Assembly: GCA_963749145.1 (NCBI GenBank)
Contig: CAVVLN010000005.1
Span: 1,330,189 to 1,394,188, forward strand
Reading direction: 5' to 3'
Length of the DNA stretch: 64,000 bases
Source of the DNA: JASHPR01 sp963749145
GTDB lineage: Bacteria; Actinomycetota; Actinomycetes; Streptosporangiales; Streptosporangiaceae
Numbering within the stretch: position 1 is the stretch's first letter; each line of letters opens with the position of its first letter. A program made the position numbers and the translations under genes. Below the pieces are notes generated by a model that saw only the letters and a program-made list of their open reading frames with translations, ran no database searches and was not told the DNA's origin. Shown one piece after another: positions 1-8,627 of this stretch.

Positions 1-803
1 TCCCCGAGGCCACCATGGCTCAGCGGATCAGCCGGGCCAAGGCCAAGATCAACGCATCGGGCGAGCCGTTCGCGCTGCCGGCCCCCGATCAGCGCCCGGA
101 ACGGCTCCGCTGGGTGCTGCACGTCCTCTACCTGATCTTCAATGAGGGCTACACGAGCAGCAGCGGCCCCGACCTGGCTCGCAGCGACCTGTCCGGCGAG
201 GCCATCCGGCTGGCCCGGGGGTTGCACGCGTCCCTGCCCGAGCAGCCCGAGGTGGCCGGCCTGCTCGCGCTCATGCTGCTCACCGACGCCCGGCGTCCGG
301 CCCGCAGCAGTCCCGGCGGCGAGCTGATCCCGCTGGCCGAGCAGGATCGCAGCCGTTGGGACCGGCGGCTCATCACGGAAGGACTCGGCCTGATCACTGG
401 GGCCTTGCGGCGGGGTCAGGTCGGTGAATACCAGATCGAGGCCTCGATAGCCGCCCTGCACGACCAGGCGCGCCGCCCGGCGGACACGGACTGGCCGCAG
501 ATCCTGTCCCTGTACAGCCTGCTCGAGGCCATGACCGGTAACCCGATGGTACGGCTCAACCGGGCCGCGGCCGCGGCGATGGTCCACGGGCCACGGCCCG
601 GCCTCGCGCTGCTCGACGGGCTCGGCGAACGGCTCGGCGACCACCACCGGCTGCACTCCGTGCGCGCGCACCTGCTCGAGCGGGCCGGCGACCTCCAGGA
701 CGCGATCACGGAGTTCCGGGCCGCGGCCGCCCGCACGACGAACCTTCGCGAACAGCAGTACCTGACCACTCAGGCGGCCCGCCTGGCGGCGGGTCGCGGC
801 TGA
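1..803 (+). CDS. ECF42-type RNA polymerase sigma factor, C-terminal part (5' end outside window)
   Basis: The reading frame is already open at the left edge (residues PEAT before the first Met), so only the C-terminal part is present. The first residues, MAQRISRAKAKI, match the end of sigma region 4 (helix-turn-helix that reads the -35). The following ~230 residues form the long helical, TPR-like C-terminal extension typical of ECF42 sigma factors, with the family signature FNEGYTSSSG near residue 42 and the RLNRAAA segment in the helical repeats. ECF42 members redirect RNA polymerase and lack a classical anti-sigma factor; the extension is thought to control activity. The usual YCII/DGPF partner gene is not on this side. 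The stop codon lies inside a 27-bp tandem repeat. Confidence 0.85.
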   Translation, partial: PEATMAQRISRAKAKINASGEPFALPAPDQRPERLRWVLHVLYLIFNEGYTSSSGPDLARSDLSGEAIRLARGLHASLPEQPEVAGLLALMLLTDARRPARSSPGGELIPLAEQDRSRWDRRLITEGLGLITGALRRGQVGEYQIEASIAALHDQARRPADTDWPQILSLYSLLEAMTGNPMVRLNRAAAAAMVHGPRPGLALLDGLGERLGDHHRLHSVRAHLLERAGDLQDAITEFRAAAARTTNLREQQYLTTQAARLAAGRG

Positions 804-858
804 TCACGCCCGGGGGCGGGTCGCGGCTGATCACGCCCGGGGGCGGGTCGCGGCTATC
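791..858. repeat. 27-bp tandem repeat spanning the sigma-factor stop codon
   Basis: Units start at 791, 818 and (partial) 845. Each contains the sequence around the sigma-factor stop, GTCGCGGCTGATCACGCCC, so the last codons plus TGA are copied downstream. The unit contains the palindromes TGATCA and CCCGGG. Confidence 0.85.
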
Positions 859-863
859 GCCGG

Positions 864-1025
864 TCACACCATGCTGGTGATGGCCCCCTTGGCGATCTGC
901 GCCATCACCGCCGCGCTGGTGAAAGACCGTACCGACACCCAGGCACCGCGCCCACCGAAGCCGCACCCGCCCGGGGTGCTGGCGCCCCTTGCCGCCGAGC
1001 CCGCTCTTGCGTGCGGGCAAGTCAT
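864..1025 (-). CDS. possible small protein (53 aa), unidentified
   Basis: ATG-to-TGA frame of 53 codons in the 275-bp gap between the sigma factor and the GNAT gene. The last 19 codons (peptide FTSAAVMAQIAKGAITSMV) all end in G or C, as in real genes here, and form an amphipathic stretch poor in Arg and Pro. The first half (Gly/Arg-rich, with TPGGCGFGG) is less gene-like in codon use. No clear ribosome binding site precedes the ATG. It could be a small peptide gene or the surviving 3' end of a decayed gene. I do not recognise a family. Confidence 0.3.
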   Translation of the reverse strand: MTCPHARAGSAARGASTPGGCGFGGRGAWVSVRSFTSAAVMAQIAKGAITSMV

Positions 1026-1078
1026 AGGTCAAGAGGCACGGGTCAGAGGACATCGCGGTGTCGCAGACCTCGACGCGC

Positions 1079-1570
1079 TCACAGGGCGAGCTTCATGCCC
1101 TCGTGCGAGGCTACGAAGCCGAGTCGCTCGTAGAAGCGGTGCGCACCCGTCCGGGACTTGTCGCTGGTCAGCTGCACCAGCGCGCAGCCACGCCGCCGCG
1201 CCTCGCCGATGGCCCAGGCCATCATCGCCGCGCCCAGGCCCCGGCCGCGGTAGGCGTCGTGCACCCGGACGGCTTCGATCTGCGCCCGCAGCGCACCCCG
1301 GCGGGCCAGACCGGGGAGGAACGAGATCTGCATGGTCGCGGCGATGTCCGGGCCCGACTCCGCCACCACCAGGATGTGCGCCGGGTCGCTGTCGATGGCC
1401 TGGAACGCCCGCTGGTACCTGGCCAGGTCATCGGGAGTGCGCACGCCGTCCCGCGTCGCGCCCAGCTGGTCGGCGGCCAGCAGCTCCACGATCGCGGACA
1501 CGTCAGCCGGCCGCGCCCGGCGCAGCACCACCGATGACGAGCCCAGCTCCACGACGGTCAGCACGTCCAC
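1079..1570 (-). CDS. GNAT family N-acetyltransferase
   Basis: 163 residues, the normal length of a single GNAT domain. Acetyl-CoA binding motif A is clear: VHDAYRGRGLGAAMMAWAI around residues 101-119 (R/QxxGxG/A pattern), followed by motif B, ending in AHRFYERLGF near residues 143-152. It therefore probably transfers an acetyl group from acetyl-CoA to an amine; the substrate cannot be told from sequence. GTG start at 1570. It lies alone between the sigma factor and the lysozyme-like gene, both separated by non-coding DNA, so it is probably monocistronic. Confidence 0.85.
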   Translation of the reverse strand: MDVLTVVELGSSSVVLRRARPADVSAIVELLAADQLGATRDGVRTPDDLARYQRAFQAIDSDPAHILVVAESGPDIAATMQISFLPGLARRGALRAQIEAVRVHDAYRGRGLGAAMMAWAIGEARRRGCALVQLTSDKSRTGAHRFYERLGFVASHEGMKLAL

Positions 1571-1699
1571 GCAACCAGTCTGCCGTCCGTCCCCGGGTCG
1601 GCCGCCGGTCAGGCCGGTCGGGGCCGGGCAGCCGGGGCCGGGGCCGGGCCGCCGGGGCCCCGCGGGCCGGGAGCCGCGAAGGGGGAGCGCCGACGCCGG

Positions 1700-2579
1700 C
1701 TACAGGCCGCAGGCGGCCGCCACGGCCTGGGCGGCGGCCTCCCGGTTGGCGGCATCGGGCAGGCCCGGGCGCTCGAAGTCGTTCATGTAGATGTCGGCCG
1801 CCTCGGTCGCGCTGGTGGCGGCGTTCAGGGCCGGGATGAACTGGGCCCACCCCTGGTTGTAGGTGAGCAGCGCCTGCAGCTGGGTTTGCAGGTCGGCCGC
1901 GACGTTGCCGGTGACGAACCCCGAGGGCAGCGGCGTCCACCCGATCAGCCCGCCGCCGCCGTCGCCGACCGACTCCGGGTTACCCTTCGACTCCTGGTAG
2001 ATGTTCCCGGCGATGCCCGCCGCGGCCAGGCCGGTGTACCCGTGCGCGGTCAGGAAGTCGACGATCGCGGCGTAGTTCTCCGGCAGCATGCCCTGGGTCC
2101 CGGTGCAGTGCGGCACGGCGCCCGACCCGGACGACCCCGCCGCCCCGGACGACCCGGACGCCGTGGCGCTGGCGGACGGGCTCGCGGCCGGCTGCGCTGC
2201 GGCGGGGCGCGGGATGAGCCGCGGCCGCAGGCCGGTGCGCCGCGGCTTCCCGGCCGGTCCGGGAGGAACCGCCGGGGGTGGCGGTCGCCGCCGGCCAGGG
2301 CCGGTACTTCGCGGTCCGGAACGTCGCGGGCATGTCGGCGGGCTGGTTCCCCGCCACCGCCAGCCCGGCCAGCGGGGCCGAGGTCAGGTGCTCGGCGGTG
2401 CCGGAGTGGCCGGCCGAGGCGAGGTCGTGGATCTGCGGCACCGCCGCGAGCGCCCCGAGCACCGCGACCGCCGGGGCCGCTTTGCCCGCCGCCCGGGCGA
2501 CCTTGTGCGCCTGCGAGGGGGCCGCGTGCCGCCCGGTCCTGCGCACCTTTCGCCTGCCATGCCGGGACTGTGACCTCAC
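1700..2579 (-). CDS. secreted phage-tail-lysozyme-like cell-wall hydrolase, frameshifted
   Basis: Two frames join into one protein. The N-terminal frame (GTG 2579) gives a basic start (RHGRRKVRRTGRHAAP), a hydrophobic segment AAPAVAVLGALAAVPQ like a signal peptide or anchor, then a spacer. After a one-base shift in the G run 2274-2278, the second frame gives a Ser/Ala/Gly linker and a C-terminal domain with LPENYAAIVDFLTAHGYTG, AAGIAGNIYQESKGNPES and LIGWTPL, as in the phage tail lysozyme domain (PF18013), with a likely catalytic Glu in YQES. Both frames keep high GC3 on their own side, so dropping one base restores a ~290-aa exported hydrolase. Expected role: cleavage of cell-wall peptidoglycan outside the membrane. 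Family assignment is from motif memory. Confidence 0.65.
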
Positions 2580-3069
2580 GAGCCTGCCTTACGCCGGAGC
2601 CGCGCCCGGTTACTCGGCCCCATCGCGCCTTTCGCCGGACCTGTCGTTCGCCCCCATGCGGGAGCATCGCAGGGCCCTCCGCACCGCGCAGATGATTGCC
2701 GGCAAATAGCTCACCAGGACTATGACCTGGGCAAACACCAGAATTGCTGCCGGAGGCGCGGCCGCGGCGGCGGGCCCGGCGACCGCGAACCCTTACCGCG
2801 AACCGGTTCCGCGCCCGGTCCTGGCCGCCCGCATCGCGGGCGGGGACCAGTCGGCGGCAGGCCTTCCGCGTAGCCACAGATAGTCATTACGGGTGATATT
2901 TGACTACTAACGGTGCGTCCAAGGGTGATATCAGGGAGTGACCCCCCATCCGGAAGGCCACCCGTCACGCACCGCCGCTCGCCCAGGCCGGCCCCCGGTG
3001 GCAGGCTGGGGGCGTGCGAAGACCTGTCATGAGCCAGCCCGGGCGGGCCGCGAGCGGCGGGAGGCCGCG
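2580..3069. other. 490-bp intergenic region, no gene identified
   Basis: Divergent region between the lysozyme-like gene (leftward) and the dehydrogenase (rightward). The direct repeat GGGTGATAT occurs at 2891-2899 and 2923-2931. Leftward, TTGGAC followed 17 bases later by ATATCA could be a promoter giving a ~300-nt leader. I could not match that leader to a known riboswitch. No convincing frame was seen. Confidence 0.4.
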
Positions 3070-3873
3070 GTGACCGGCGCCGGCGCGCCGGTCCGGGTCG
3101 TCGCCGTGCTCGGGTTCGGCGAGGCGGGCGGGATCATCAGCCGTGACCTGCTGACCGCCGGGGTCACCGTGCGCGGCTACGACCCCGCGGTCGCCGCACC
3201 GGACGGGATCGTCCCGGCCGGCAGCGACGCGGAGGCCTGCGCGGGCGCCGATCTCGTGCTCAGCCTGACCACGGCGCACGAGGCGGAGGCGGCCCTGCGC
3301 GCCAGCCTGCCCGGCCTCGCGCCGCCGGCCTGGTACGCCGACCTGAACACCTCCTCCGCCGACCTCAAGCAGCGGCTCGCGGACCTGGCCGGGCGGCATC
3401 AGATCGCGTTCGCCGACGTGGCCATGATGGCGCCGGTCCCGGGCCGCGGGATCAGGACGCCGATGCTCGTGAGCGGCGCGGCCGCCGCCGAGGTCGCCGC
3501 CGCCCTGAACGGCCTGGGCGGGAACGCCGAGGCGCTGCCGGGGCCCGCGGGCGCCGCGGCCAGCCGCAAGCTGTGCCGCAGCGTGTTCTACAAGGGCATG
3601 GCCGCGGCGGTCACCGAGTCGCTGCGGGCCGGCCGCGCGGCGGGCTGCGAGGACTGGCTGCGCGAGAACATCGCCGAAGACATCGGCCTGGCCCTGCTGG
3701 ACCGCCTGGAGCAGGGCAGCATCACCCACGCGGCCCGGCGCGCCGACGAGATGGCGGCCGCGACCGAGATGCTCGGCGAGATGGGCGTCCCGGCCCGGAT
3801 CGCGGCGGCCAGCCGTGACTGGCTGCAGCAGCTGGTCAAGGAGGCGGCGGCTAACCCGCGCGAGCCTGGATAG
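3070..3873 (+). CDS. NAD(P)-dependent oxidoreductase, 6-phosphogluconate-dehydrogenase-like with DUF1932
   Basis: 267 residues from the GTG at 3070, chosen because GGGAGG lies just upstream and the Rossmann strand starts directly: VVAVLGFGEAGGIISRDLLTAG is the glycine-rich NAD(P)-binding fold (GxGxxG-like). YADLNTSSADLKQRL and the following ADVAMMAPVPG resemble the substrate region of beta-hydroxyacid/6PGDH-type dehydrogenases. The C-terminal ~75 residues (SRKLCRSVFYKGMAAAVTESL onward) fit DUF1932, the short helical dimerisation domain seen in these proteins. Substrate unknown. It converges with pta and the 3' ends overlap by 23 bp, so antisense interference between the two transcripts is possible. 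Confidence 0.8.
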   Translation: MTGAGAPVRVVAVLGFGEAGGIISRDLLTAGVTVRGYDPAVAAPDGIVPAGSDAEACAGADLVLSLTTAHEAEAALRASLPGLAPPAWYADLNTSSADLKQRLADLAGRHQIAFADVAMMAPVPGRGIRTPMLVSGAAAAEVAAALNGLGGNAEALPGPAGAAASRKLCRSVFYKGMAAAVTESLRAGRAAGCEDWLRENIAEDIGLALLDRLEQGSITHAARRADEMAAATEMLGEMGVPARIAAASRDWLQQLVKEAAANPREPG

Positions 3874-5932
3874 CGGTCAGCGCCAGCGTGTAGACGATGT
3901 CGTCGACCAGGGCGCCCCGGCTGAGGTCGTTCACCGGCTTGGCCAGTCCCTGCAGCATCGGGCCGACGCTGACCACCTCGGCGCTGCGCTGCACGGCCTT
4001 GTACGTGGTGTTGCCGGTGTCGAGGTCGGGGAAGATGAACACGCTGGCCCGCCCGGCCACCGGGCTGCCCGGCCGCTTGGCCTTGCCGACCGACCAGATC
4101 GCGGCGGCGTCGTACTGCAGCGGGCCGTCGACCGCGAGGCCCGGCTCGCGCTCGCGCACGATCTCGGTCGCCTTGGCCACCTTGTCGACGTCGCTGCCGG
4201 TGCCGGAGGTGCCGGTGCTGAAGCTGATCATCGCGACCCGCGGCTCGATGCCGAACGCGCGGGCCGACGCCGCGCTCTGGATGGCGATGTCGGCCAGGTC
4301 CTCCGCGTCGGGCTGCGGGTTGATCGCGCAGTCGCCGTAGACGACGACCTCGTCCGGCAGGCACATGAAGAACACGGACGACACCAGCCGGCTGCCCGGC
4401 TTGGTCCCCAGGACCTGCAGCGCGGGCCGGACCGTGGCCGCGGTGGTGTGCTGGGCGCCCGCCACCATCCCGTCCACCTCGCCCTGCTGCAGCATCATGA
4501 CGGCGACCATGACCGGGTCGGCCAGGTGATTGCGGGCCAGCTCCTCGGACCAGCCGCGATGCCGCCGCAGCTCGGCCAGCGGCGCGACGTAACGCTCGGC
4601 CACGGCCTGGGGGTCGACCACCGTGATCCCGTCGGGCAGCCGCAGGCCGAGGCCGCGGGCCAGCGCGGTCACCTCGTCCGGCGGGCCGAGCAGCACGCTG
4701 CGGGCGATGCCCCGGCTGGCGCAGGCCACCGCGGCCTGCAGGGTCCGCGGCTCGGTGCCCTCGGGCAGCACTATGCACGCGCCGGCGCGGCGGGCTTGCT
4801 CCACCACCTGGTACCGGAACGCGGCCGGGCTGAGCCGGTGCGATCGCGGCGAGCCGGGCAGCGACTCCAGCCAGGCGGCGTCCAGCGCGTCGGCGATCGT
4901 CTCCACCACGCCGTCGATGCGCACCGGGTCGTCGATCGGCAGTCCCGGGTCGAGGCCGTGGACCCGCCCCGCGGTGGTGTAGCTGTCGTCGTCGATGACG
5001 AGGATCGGCAGCCCGGTGGCGGCCGCGGCCCGGGTGAGCTTCCTGACCTGCGGGTCCGGCTCGATCCCGGCGCTCAGCAGCAGCGCGGCCAGCCGGGTGC
5101 CGTTCAGCGCGGCCAGGCAGGCGGCCATGATCACGTCGTGGCGGTCGCCGGGCACGACCACGAGCCGGCCCTCGGTCAGGACGTGCAGGCCGCCGGGAAC
5201 GCCCTGGGCGAAGACCGACACCTCCTTCATCCGCCGGGACTCCTCGCCCTCGTTGAGCACCCGCGGGCCGAGCTCGCGGACCAGGTCGCGCACGCGCAGC
5301 CAGGTCAGCTCGGCCCGGTACGGGACCGCGGCGATCAGGCTCAGGCCGGGCCGGCCGAGTGCCCGGCGCAGCCAGGTGACCTGCTCCTCGCCCGGCAGGC
5401 CGTGCACGACGCAGCCGACCACGCGGGTGCGCTCGCCTGACCGGTAGCCGCTGGCCGTGATCGCGAGCGACTCGGCCAGTTCTTCGCCGTCCGCGGCCTC
5501 GGCGGCCTCGGCGGCCGGCCAGGCGCCGACCAGCACCACGTCGGCGTCGAGCGCCCGGGCCAGGGCCTGGTTGAGGTCGCTGGCGTACAGCCGCGCCGGG
5601 CCGAGGCTCAGCCCCTCCACGACCACGACGTCGGACTCGTCACAGACCGGCTCCCAGGCCGCGACGATCCTCTCGAGCGCGGCGTCGATGCCGCGCTCGC
5701 CCAGTTGCTGCTCCAGTTCGGCGGTGGGCAGGGGCTCGGGCGGGTGCAGCGCGCTGATCTGCTCGATCAGTGCGTTCGAGCGGTCGGGGGTGCCGTGGGC
5801 CCGGGGCTGCGCCACCGCCTTGACGAAGCCGACGTTCACGGCCCGCCGGTCCAGGGCCCGCACCAGGCCCAGGCAGGTCCGGGCCAGCCCGACGTCTTCG
5901 GCGGTCGGCACGACCAGCAACGTCCGGGCCAT
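3851..5932 (-). CDS. pta: phosphate acetyltransferase (long, DRTGG-containing form)
   Basis: 693 residues, the length of the large Pta class. N-terminal half: P-loop-type domain resembling dethiobiotin synthetase (from MARTLLVVPTAEDVGLARTCLG) and a DRTGG regulatory domain (residues ~210-330). C-terminal half: catalytic PTA_PTB domain with IVLPEGTEPRTLQAA, GDCAINPQPDAEDLADIAI and MISFSTGTSGTGSDV. It interconverts acetyl-CoA plus phosphate with acetyl phosphate and CoA. Its start lies 31 bp after the ackA stop on the same strand, so ackA-pta form an operon for acetate overflow and re-use. Confidence 0.97.
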   Translation of the reverse strand: MARTLLVVPTAEDVGLARTCLGLVRALDRRAVNVGFVKAVAQPRAHGTPDRSNALIEQISALHPPEPLPTAELEQQLGERGIDAALERIVAAWEPVCDESDVVVVEGLSLGPARLYASDLNQALARALDADVVLVGAWPAAEAAEAADGEELAESLAITASGYRSGERTRVVGCVVHGLPGEEQVTWLRRALGRPGLSLIAAVPYRAELTWLRVRDLVRELGPRVLNEGEESRRMKEVSVFAQGVPGGLHVLTEGRLVVVPGDRHDVIMAACLAALNGTRLAALLLSAGIEPDPQVRKLTRAAAATGLPILVIDDDSYTTAGRVHGLDPGLPIDDPVRIDGVVETIADALDAAWLESLPGSPRSHRLSPAAFRYQVVEQARRAGACIVLPEGTEPRTLQAAVACASRGIARSVLLGPPDEVTALARGLGLRLPDGITVVDPQAVAERYVAPLAELRRHRGWSEELARNHLADPVMVAVMMLQQGEVDGMVAGAQHTTAATVRPALQVLGTKPGSRLVSSVFFMCLPDEVVVYGDCAINPQPDAEDLADIAIQSAASARAFGIEPRVAMISFSTGTSGTGSDVDKVAKATEIVREREPGLAVDGPLQYDAAAIWSVGKAKRPGSPVAGRASVFIFPDLDTGNTTYKAVQRSAEVVSVGPMLQGLAKPVNDLSRGALVDDIVYTLALTAIQARAG

Positions 5933-5963
5933 GGTGTCATCCTTCCGGCGGCCGGAGAGCCCG

Positions 5964-7163
5964 TCAATCGCCCGTGATCACGCGGGCGGTGTCCCGCGCG
6001 ATCAGCAGCTCCTCGTCGGTCGGCACGACCAGGGCCAGCACCGGGCCGGCCGGGCTGATCCGGCCGCCGGTGTCGCGGCCGTGCGCCGCGTTGGCCGCCA
6101 CGTCCTCGGCCAGGCCGAGGAACCCGAGCTGGGCGAGGACCAGGCCGCGCACGACCGGGCTGTTCTCCCCGATGCCGCCGGTGAAGACCAGCGCGTCCAG
6201 CCGTTCCAGCCCGACCACCAGGGCCGCGACGGCCATGGCCAGCCGGTACGCGAAGACCTCGAGGGCCAGCCGGGCCCGCTCGTTCCCCCCGGCCGCGGCC
6301 GTCTCGACCGTGCGCATGTCGTTGCTCACCCCGGACAGCCCGAGCAGCCCGCTCTCGGCGTTCAGCGCCCCGGTGATCTCGTCGATGCTCAGCCCGGCCC
6401 GCTCGGCCAGGTAGGCGTGCAGGCCCGGGTCGACGTCGCCGGACCGGGTGCCCATGACCAGCCCGGCCAGCGGGGTCATGCCCATGGTGTTGTCCACGGA
6501 CTTACCGTCCCGCACCGCGGCCGCGCTGCACCCGTTGCCCAGGTGGGCGGTGACCAGGCGCAGCTCTCCGGGCGGTCGGCCGAGCATCTCGGCGGCCCGG
6601 CCGCTGACGAACCGGTGGCTGATGCCGTGAAACCCGTAGCGGCGCACCCCGTAGCGGGTGTACCACTCCTCGGGCACCGCGTACCGGAACGCTCGCGGCG
6701 GCATCGTCTGGTGGAACGAGGTGTCGAACACCGCGACCTGCGGCAGGTCCGGCAGGATCGCGCGGACGGCCTCGATGCCGGCCAGGTTCGCCGGGTTGTG
6801 CAGCGGGGCCAGGTGGCTGAACGACCGCACCGCGGCGATCACCTCGTCGTCGATCAGGACCGACGCGGTGAACCGCTCGCCGCCGTGCACGACCCGGTGG
6901 CCGGCCCCGAGCACGGGGTGCCCGGCCACGTGCTCGAGGACCCGGGCGATCACGTCCTGGTGGGTGGCGCCGGGCAGCCGCTCCTCGGTCTGCAGGCCGG
7001 GATACCGCCTGATCCGCAGCACCGCGCCCGGATCGTCGAGCCGCTCGCCGATGCCGCCCAGCAGCCGCTCGCCCGTGGCGGGCCGCAGCAGGGCGAACTT
7101 CACCGAGGAACTGCCCGAGTTGAGCACCAGCACCGGGCCGGGACTGCCGTCCGTTGTCGTCAC
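5964..7163 (-). CDS. ackA: acetate kinase
   Basis: 399 residues, normal length. It has the ASKHA-fold acetate kinase signatures: VLVLNSGSSSVKFALL at the N terminus, FDTSFHQTMPP near residue 150, YRYGFHG-like RRYGFHGISHRFV, HLGNGCSAAAV and TGGIGENSPVVR. It makes ATP and acetate from acetyl phosphate and ADP, partnering the downstream pta. The GTG start at 7163 overlaps the stop of the upstream EEP gene by 4 bp (GTGA), so the two are translationally coupled. Confidence 0.97.
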   Translation of the reverse strand: MTTTDGSPGPVLVLNSGSSSVKFALLRPATGERLLGGIGERLDDPGAVLRIRRYPGLQTEERLPGATHQDVIARVLEHVAGHPVLGAGHRVVHGGERFTASVLIDDEVIAAVRSFSHLAPLHNPANLAGIEAVRAILPDLPQVAVFDTSFHQTMPPRAFRYAVPEEWYTRYGVRRYGFHGISHRFVSGRAAEMLGRPPGELRLVTAHLGNGCSAAAVRDGKSVDNTMGMTPLAGLVMGTRSGDVDPGLHAYLAERAGLSIDEITGALNAESGLLGLSGVSNDMRTVETAAAGGNERARLALEVFAYRLAMAVAALVVGLERLDALVFTGGIGENSPVVRGLVLAQLGFLGLAEDVAANAAHGRDTGGRISPAGPVLALVVPTDEELLIARDTARVITGD

Positions 7164-8149
7164 GCCCGGATGCTACTGGGCCCGGGTGCGCCCGCCGCGC
7201 GGCCGGGCAGCCGGAACTGCGTGCTGACGGCGCGGTGGTCGCTGCCCGGCAGCCGGTGCACGCCGACTGCGAGCACGGCGCACCGCGGGTCCAGCAGCAC
7301 ATGGTCGATCGTGAGCAGTCCGGGCCCGCCGCCGGCCCACGGCCCCCAGGTCGGCACCAGCCCGCGGCCCAGCGCGGCCGCGGCGTCGACGTGACCCAGC
7401 CCCAGCACCCGCCGGAACGCCACGTGGTCGGCGGTGGCGTTGAAGTCCCCGGCCAGGATGAGCGGCGGCCCGGCCGGACCGGACGGCGGCGGCAGCAGCG
7501 CCAGTTCCTCGCGCCACCGGGCCACCCGGGCCCGGGTGGGCGGGTTCGGCGGGCTGGTGTGGACGCAGATCAGGTCCGCGAACCGGCCGCCGGGCAGCGC
7601 CAGCCGGGCCGCGGGCTGAGCCGCGTAGGTCGGCCCTTGGGAAAGCCCCTCGGCCAGCGGGAACCGGGAGTAGATGCCCGAGCCGCGCGCGCTTTCCCCG
7701 CGGACGTCGGTCATCTCGTACGGGAGCAGGTCGGCGAGCCCGGCCTGCTTGAGCCGGGCGACCGCCGGCTCGGTCAGTTCCTGCAAGCACAGCACGTCGG
7801 CGCCCTGGCGCCGGGCCAGCGCCACGACGGCCTCCTCCGAGGCCCGGCCGGCCAGCAGGTTGGCGGTGATCAGCCGCAGCACCGGCCCCTCCGCCGGCGG
7901 CTGCGGCCGCGCGACCGTCCGCGGCCGCACCACGGCGGCCAGCGCCAGCCCGGTCAGCGCGGCCAGCGCGGCGGCCCGGTGCCGGCGTAGCGCCGCGGCG
8001 CCGAGCAGCGCCGCCCCGGCCGCCTGCGGGGTGAACGACAGCAGCGGCGCCACCGGCGCCTCCAGGCGCCTGCTGCGGTCGGCGGCGGCCAGCCGCCCGG
8101 CGGCAAACCCGGCCAGCCCGGCCACGGCCAGCCATGGGATCCGCTTCAT
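7160..8149 (-). CDS. endonuclease/exonuclease/phosphatase family membrane protein
   Basis: About 329 residues from the ATG at 8149 (MKRIPWLAVAGLAGF); an in-frame ATG at 8179 is possible. Three hydrophobic N-terminal segments (residues ~5-20, ~40-60, ~65-80) anchor it in the membrane. The rest is an EEP domain: LRLITANLLAGRA, VLCLQEL (metal-binding Glu), LILAGDFNATAD, TIDHVLLD and the terminal catalytic His in GSDHRAV. EEP domains hydrolyse phosphodiester or phosphate bonds using Mg2+; substrates range from DNA to phospholipids, and an outward-facing catalytic domain would favour a lipid or nucleotide. The 4-bp overlap with ackA suggests cotranslation, though a functional link to acetate metabolism is not obvious. 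Confidence 0.85.
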   Translation of the reverse strand: MKRIPWLAVAGLAGFAAGRLAAADRSRRLEAPVAPLLSFTPQAAGAALLGAAALRRHRAAALAALTGLALAAVVRPRTVARPQPPAEGPVLRLITANLLAGRASEEAVVALARRQGADVLCLQELTEPAVARLKQAGLADLLPYEMTDVRGESARGSGIYSRFPLAEGLSQGPTYAAQPAARLALPGGRFADLICVHTSPPNPPTRARVARWREELALLPPPSGPAGPPLILAGDFNATADHVAFRRVLGLGHVDAAAALGRGLVPTWGPWAGGGPGLLTIDHVLLDPRCAVLAVGVHRLPGSDHRAVSTQFRLPGRAAGAPGPSSIRA

Positions 8150-8240
8150 TCCCGCCCCCCGGTCCGCTCGTGGTCCCATCCCGACCCTACGGCCCGGCCC
8201 GGCCTGCCGCGGCCCTGGCGCTCCGGCCGGAGCGCGGGGA

Positions 8241-8609
8241 TCAGCCCGGTGACCTCAGCAGCCGGGGGAGGAACACCGCGAGGCCGACGCCGAGCGCGGC
8301 CGCCGAGGCGATCAGGACCGCGCCCGCGGCCATGTCCTTGGCCGCCTTGGCCAGCGGGTGGAACTCGCTGGTGCACAGGTCCACCAGCGCCTCGACCACC
8401 GTGTTCAGCGTCTCGGCGGTGAGCACGAGCCCGATGGCGGCGAGGACGCAGGCCCAGTCCGCCGCGCCGATCCGCAGGATCAGCCCGGCCGCGACCGCCG
8501 CCAGCGCGGCCAGCAGGTGGACCCGCATGTTGCGCTGGGTGCGGACGACGCGCCACACCCCCTGCCCGGCAAGGGAGAAGCTGCGCCAGAAACCTGACCG
8601 GGGATCCAT
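8241..8609 (-). CDS. diacylglycerol kinase family protein (DgkA type)
   Basis: 122 residues from the ATG at 8609, which has AAAGGTG six bases upstream; a GTG at 8618 is the alternative. It matches the small integral-membrane DgkA/UdpK family: three membrane helices, with the signature AETLNTVVEALVDL followed by HPLAKAAKDMAAGAVL (conserved Glu, Asn, Lys, Asp of the active site). In Gram-positive bacteria such proteins phosphorylate undecaprenol or diacylglycerol at the membrane, recycling lipid carriers for wall synthesis. The GFWRSF and GVWRVVRTQRNMRVH segments are the usual amphipathic N terminus. It lies just downstream of the 31-bp repeat array, same strand as the nucleotidyltransferase. 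Confidence 0.9.
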   Translation of the reverse strand: MDPRSGFWRSFSLAGQGVWRVVRTQRNMRVHLLAALAAVAAGLILRIGAADWACVLAAIGLVLTAETLNTVVEALVDLCTSEFHPLAKAAKDMAAGAVLIASAAALGVGLAVFLPRLLRSPG

Positions 8610-8627
8610 CCAGGTCACCTTTCATCT

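Noticed and set aside
2580..2900. c-di-AMP (ydaO-type) riboswitch upstream of the wall hydrolase
   Set aside because: Expected by context, but the conserved GGGGAACC / GGGGTGAATC / CTCACCTCGCAGG-type blocks are not visible; left as an unexplained leader.
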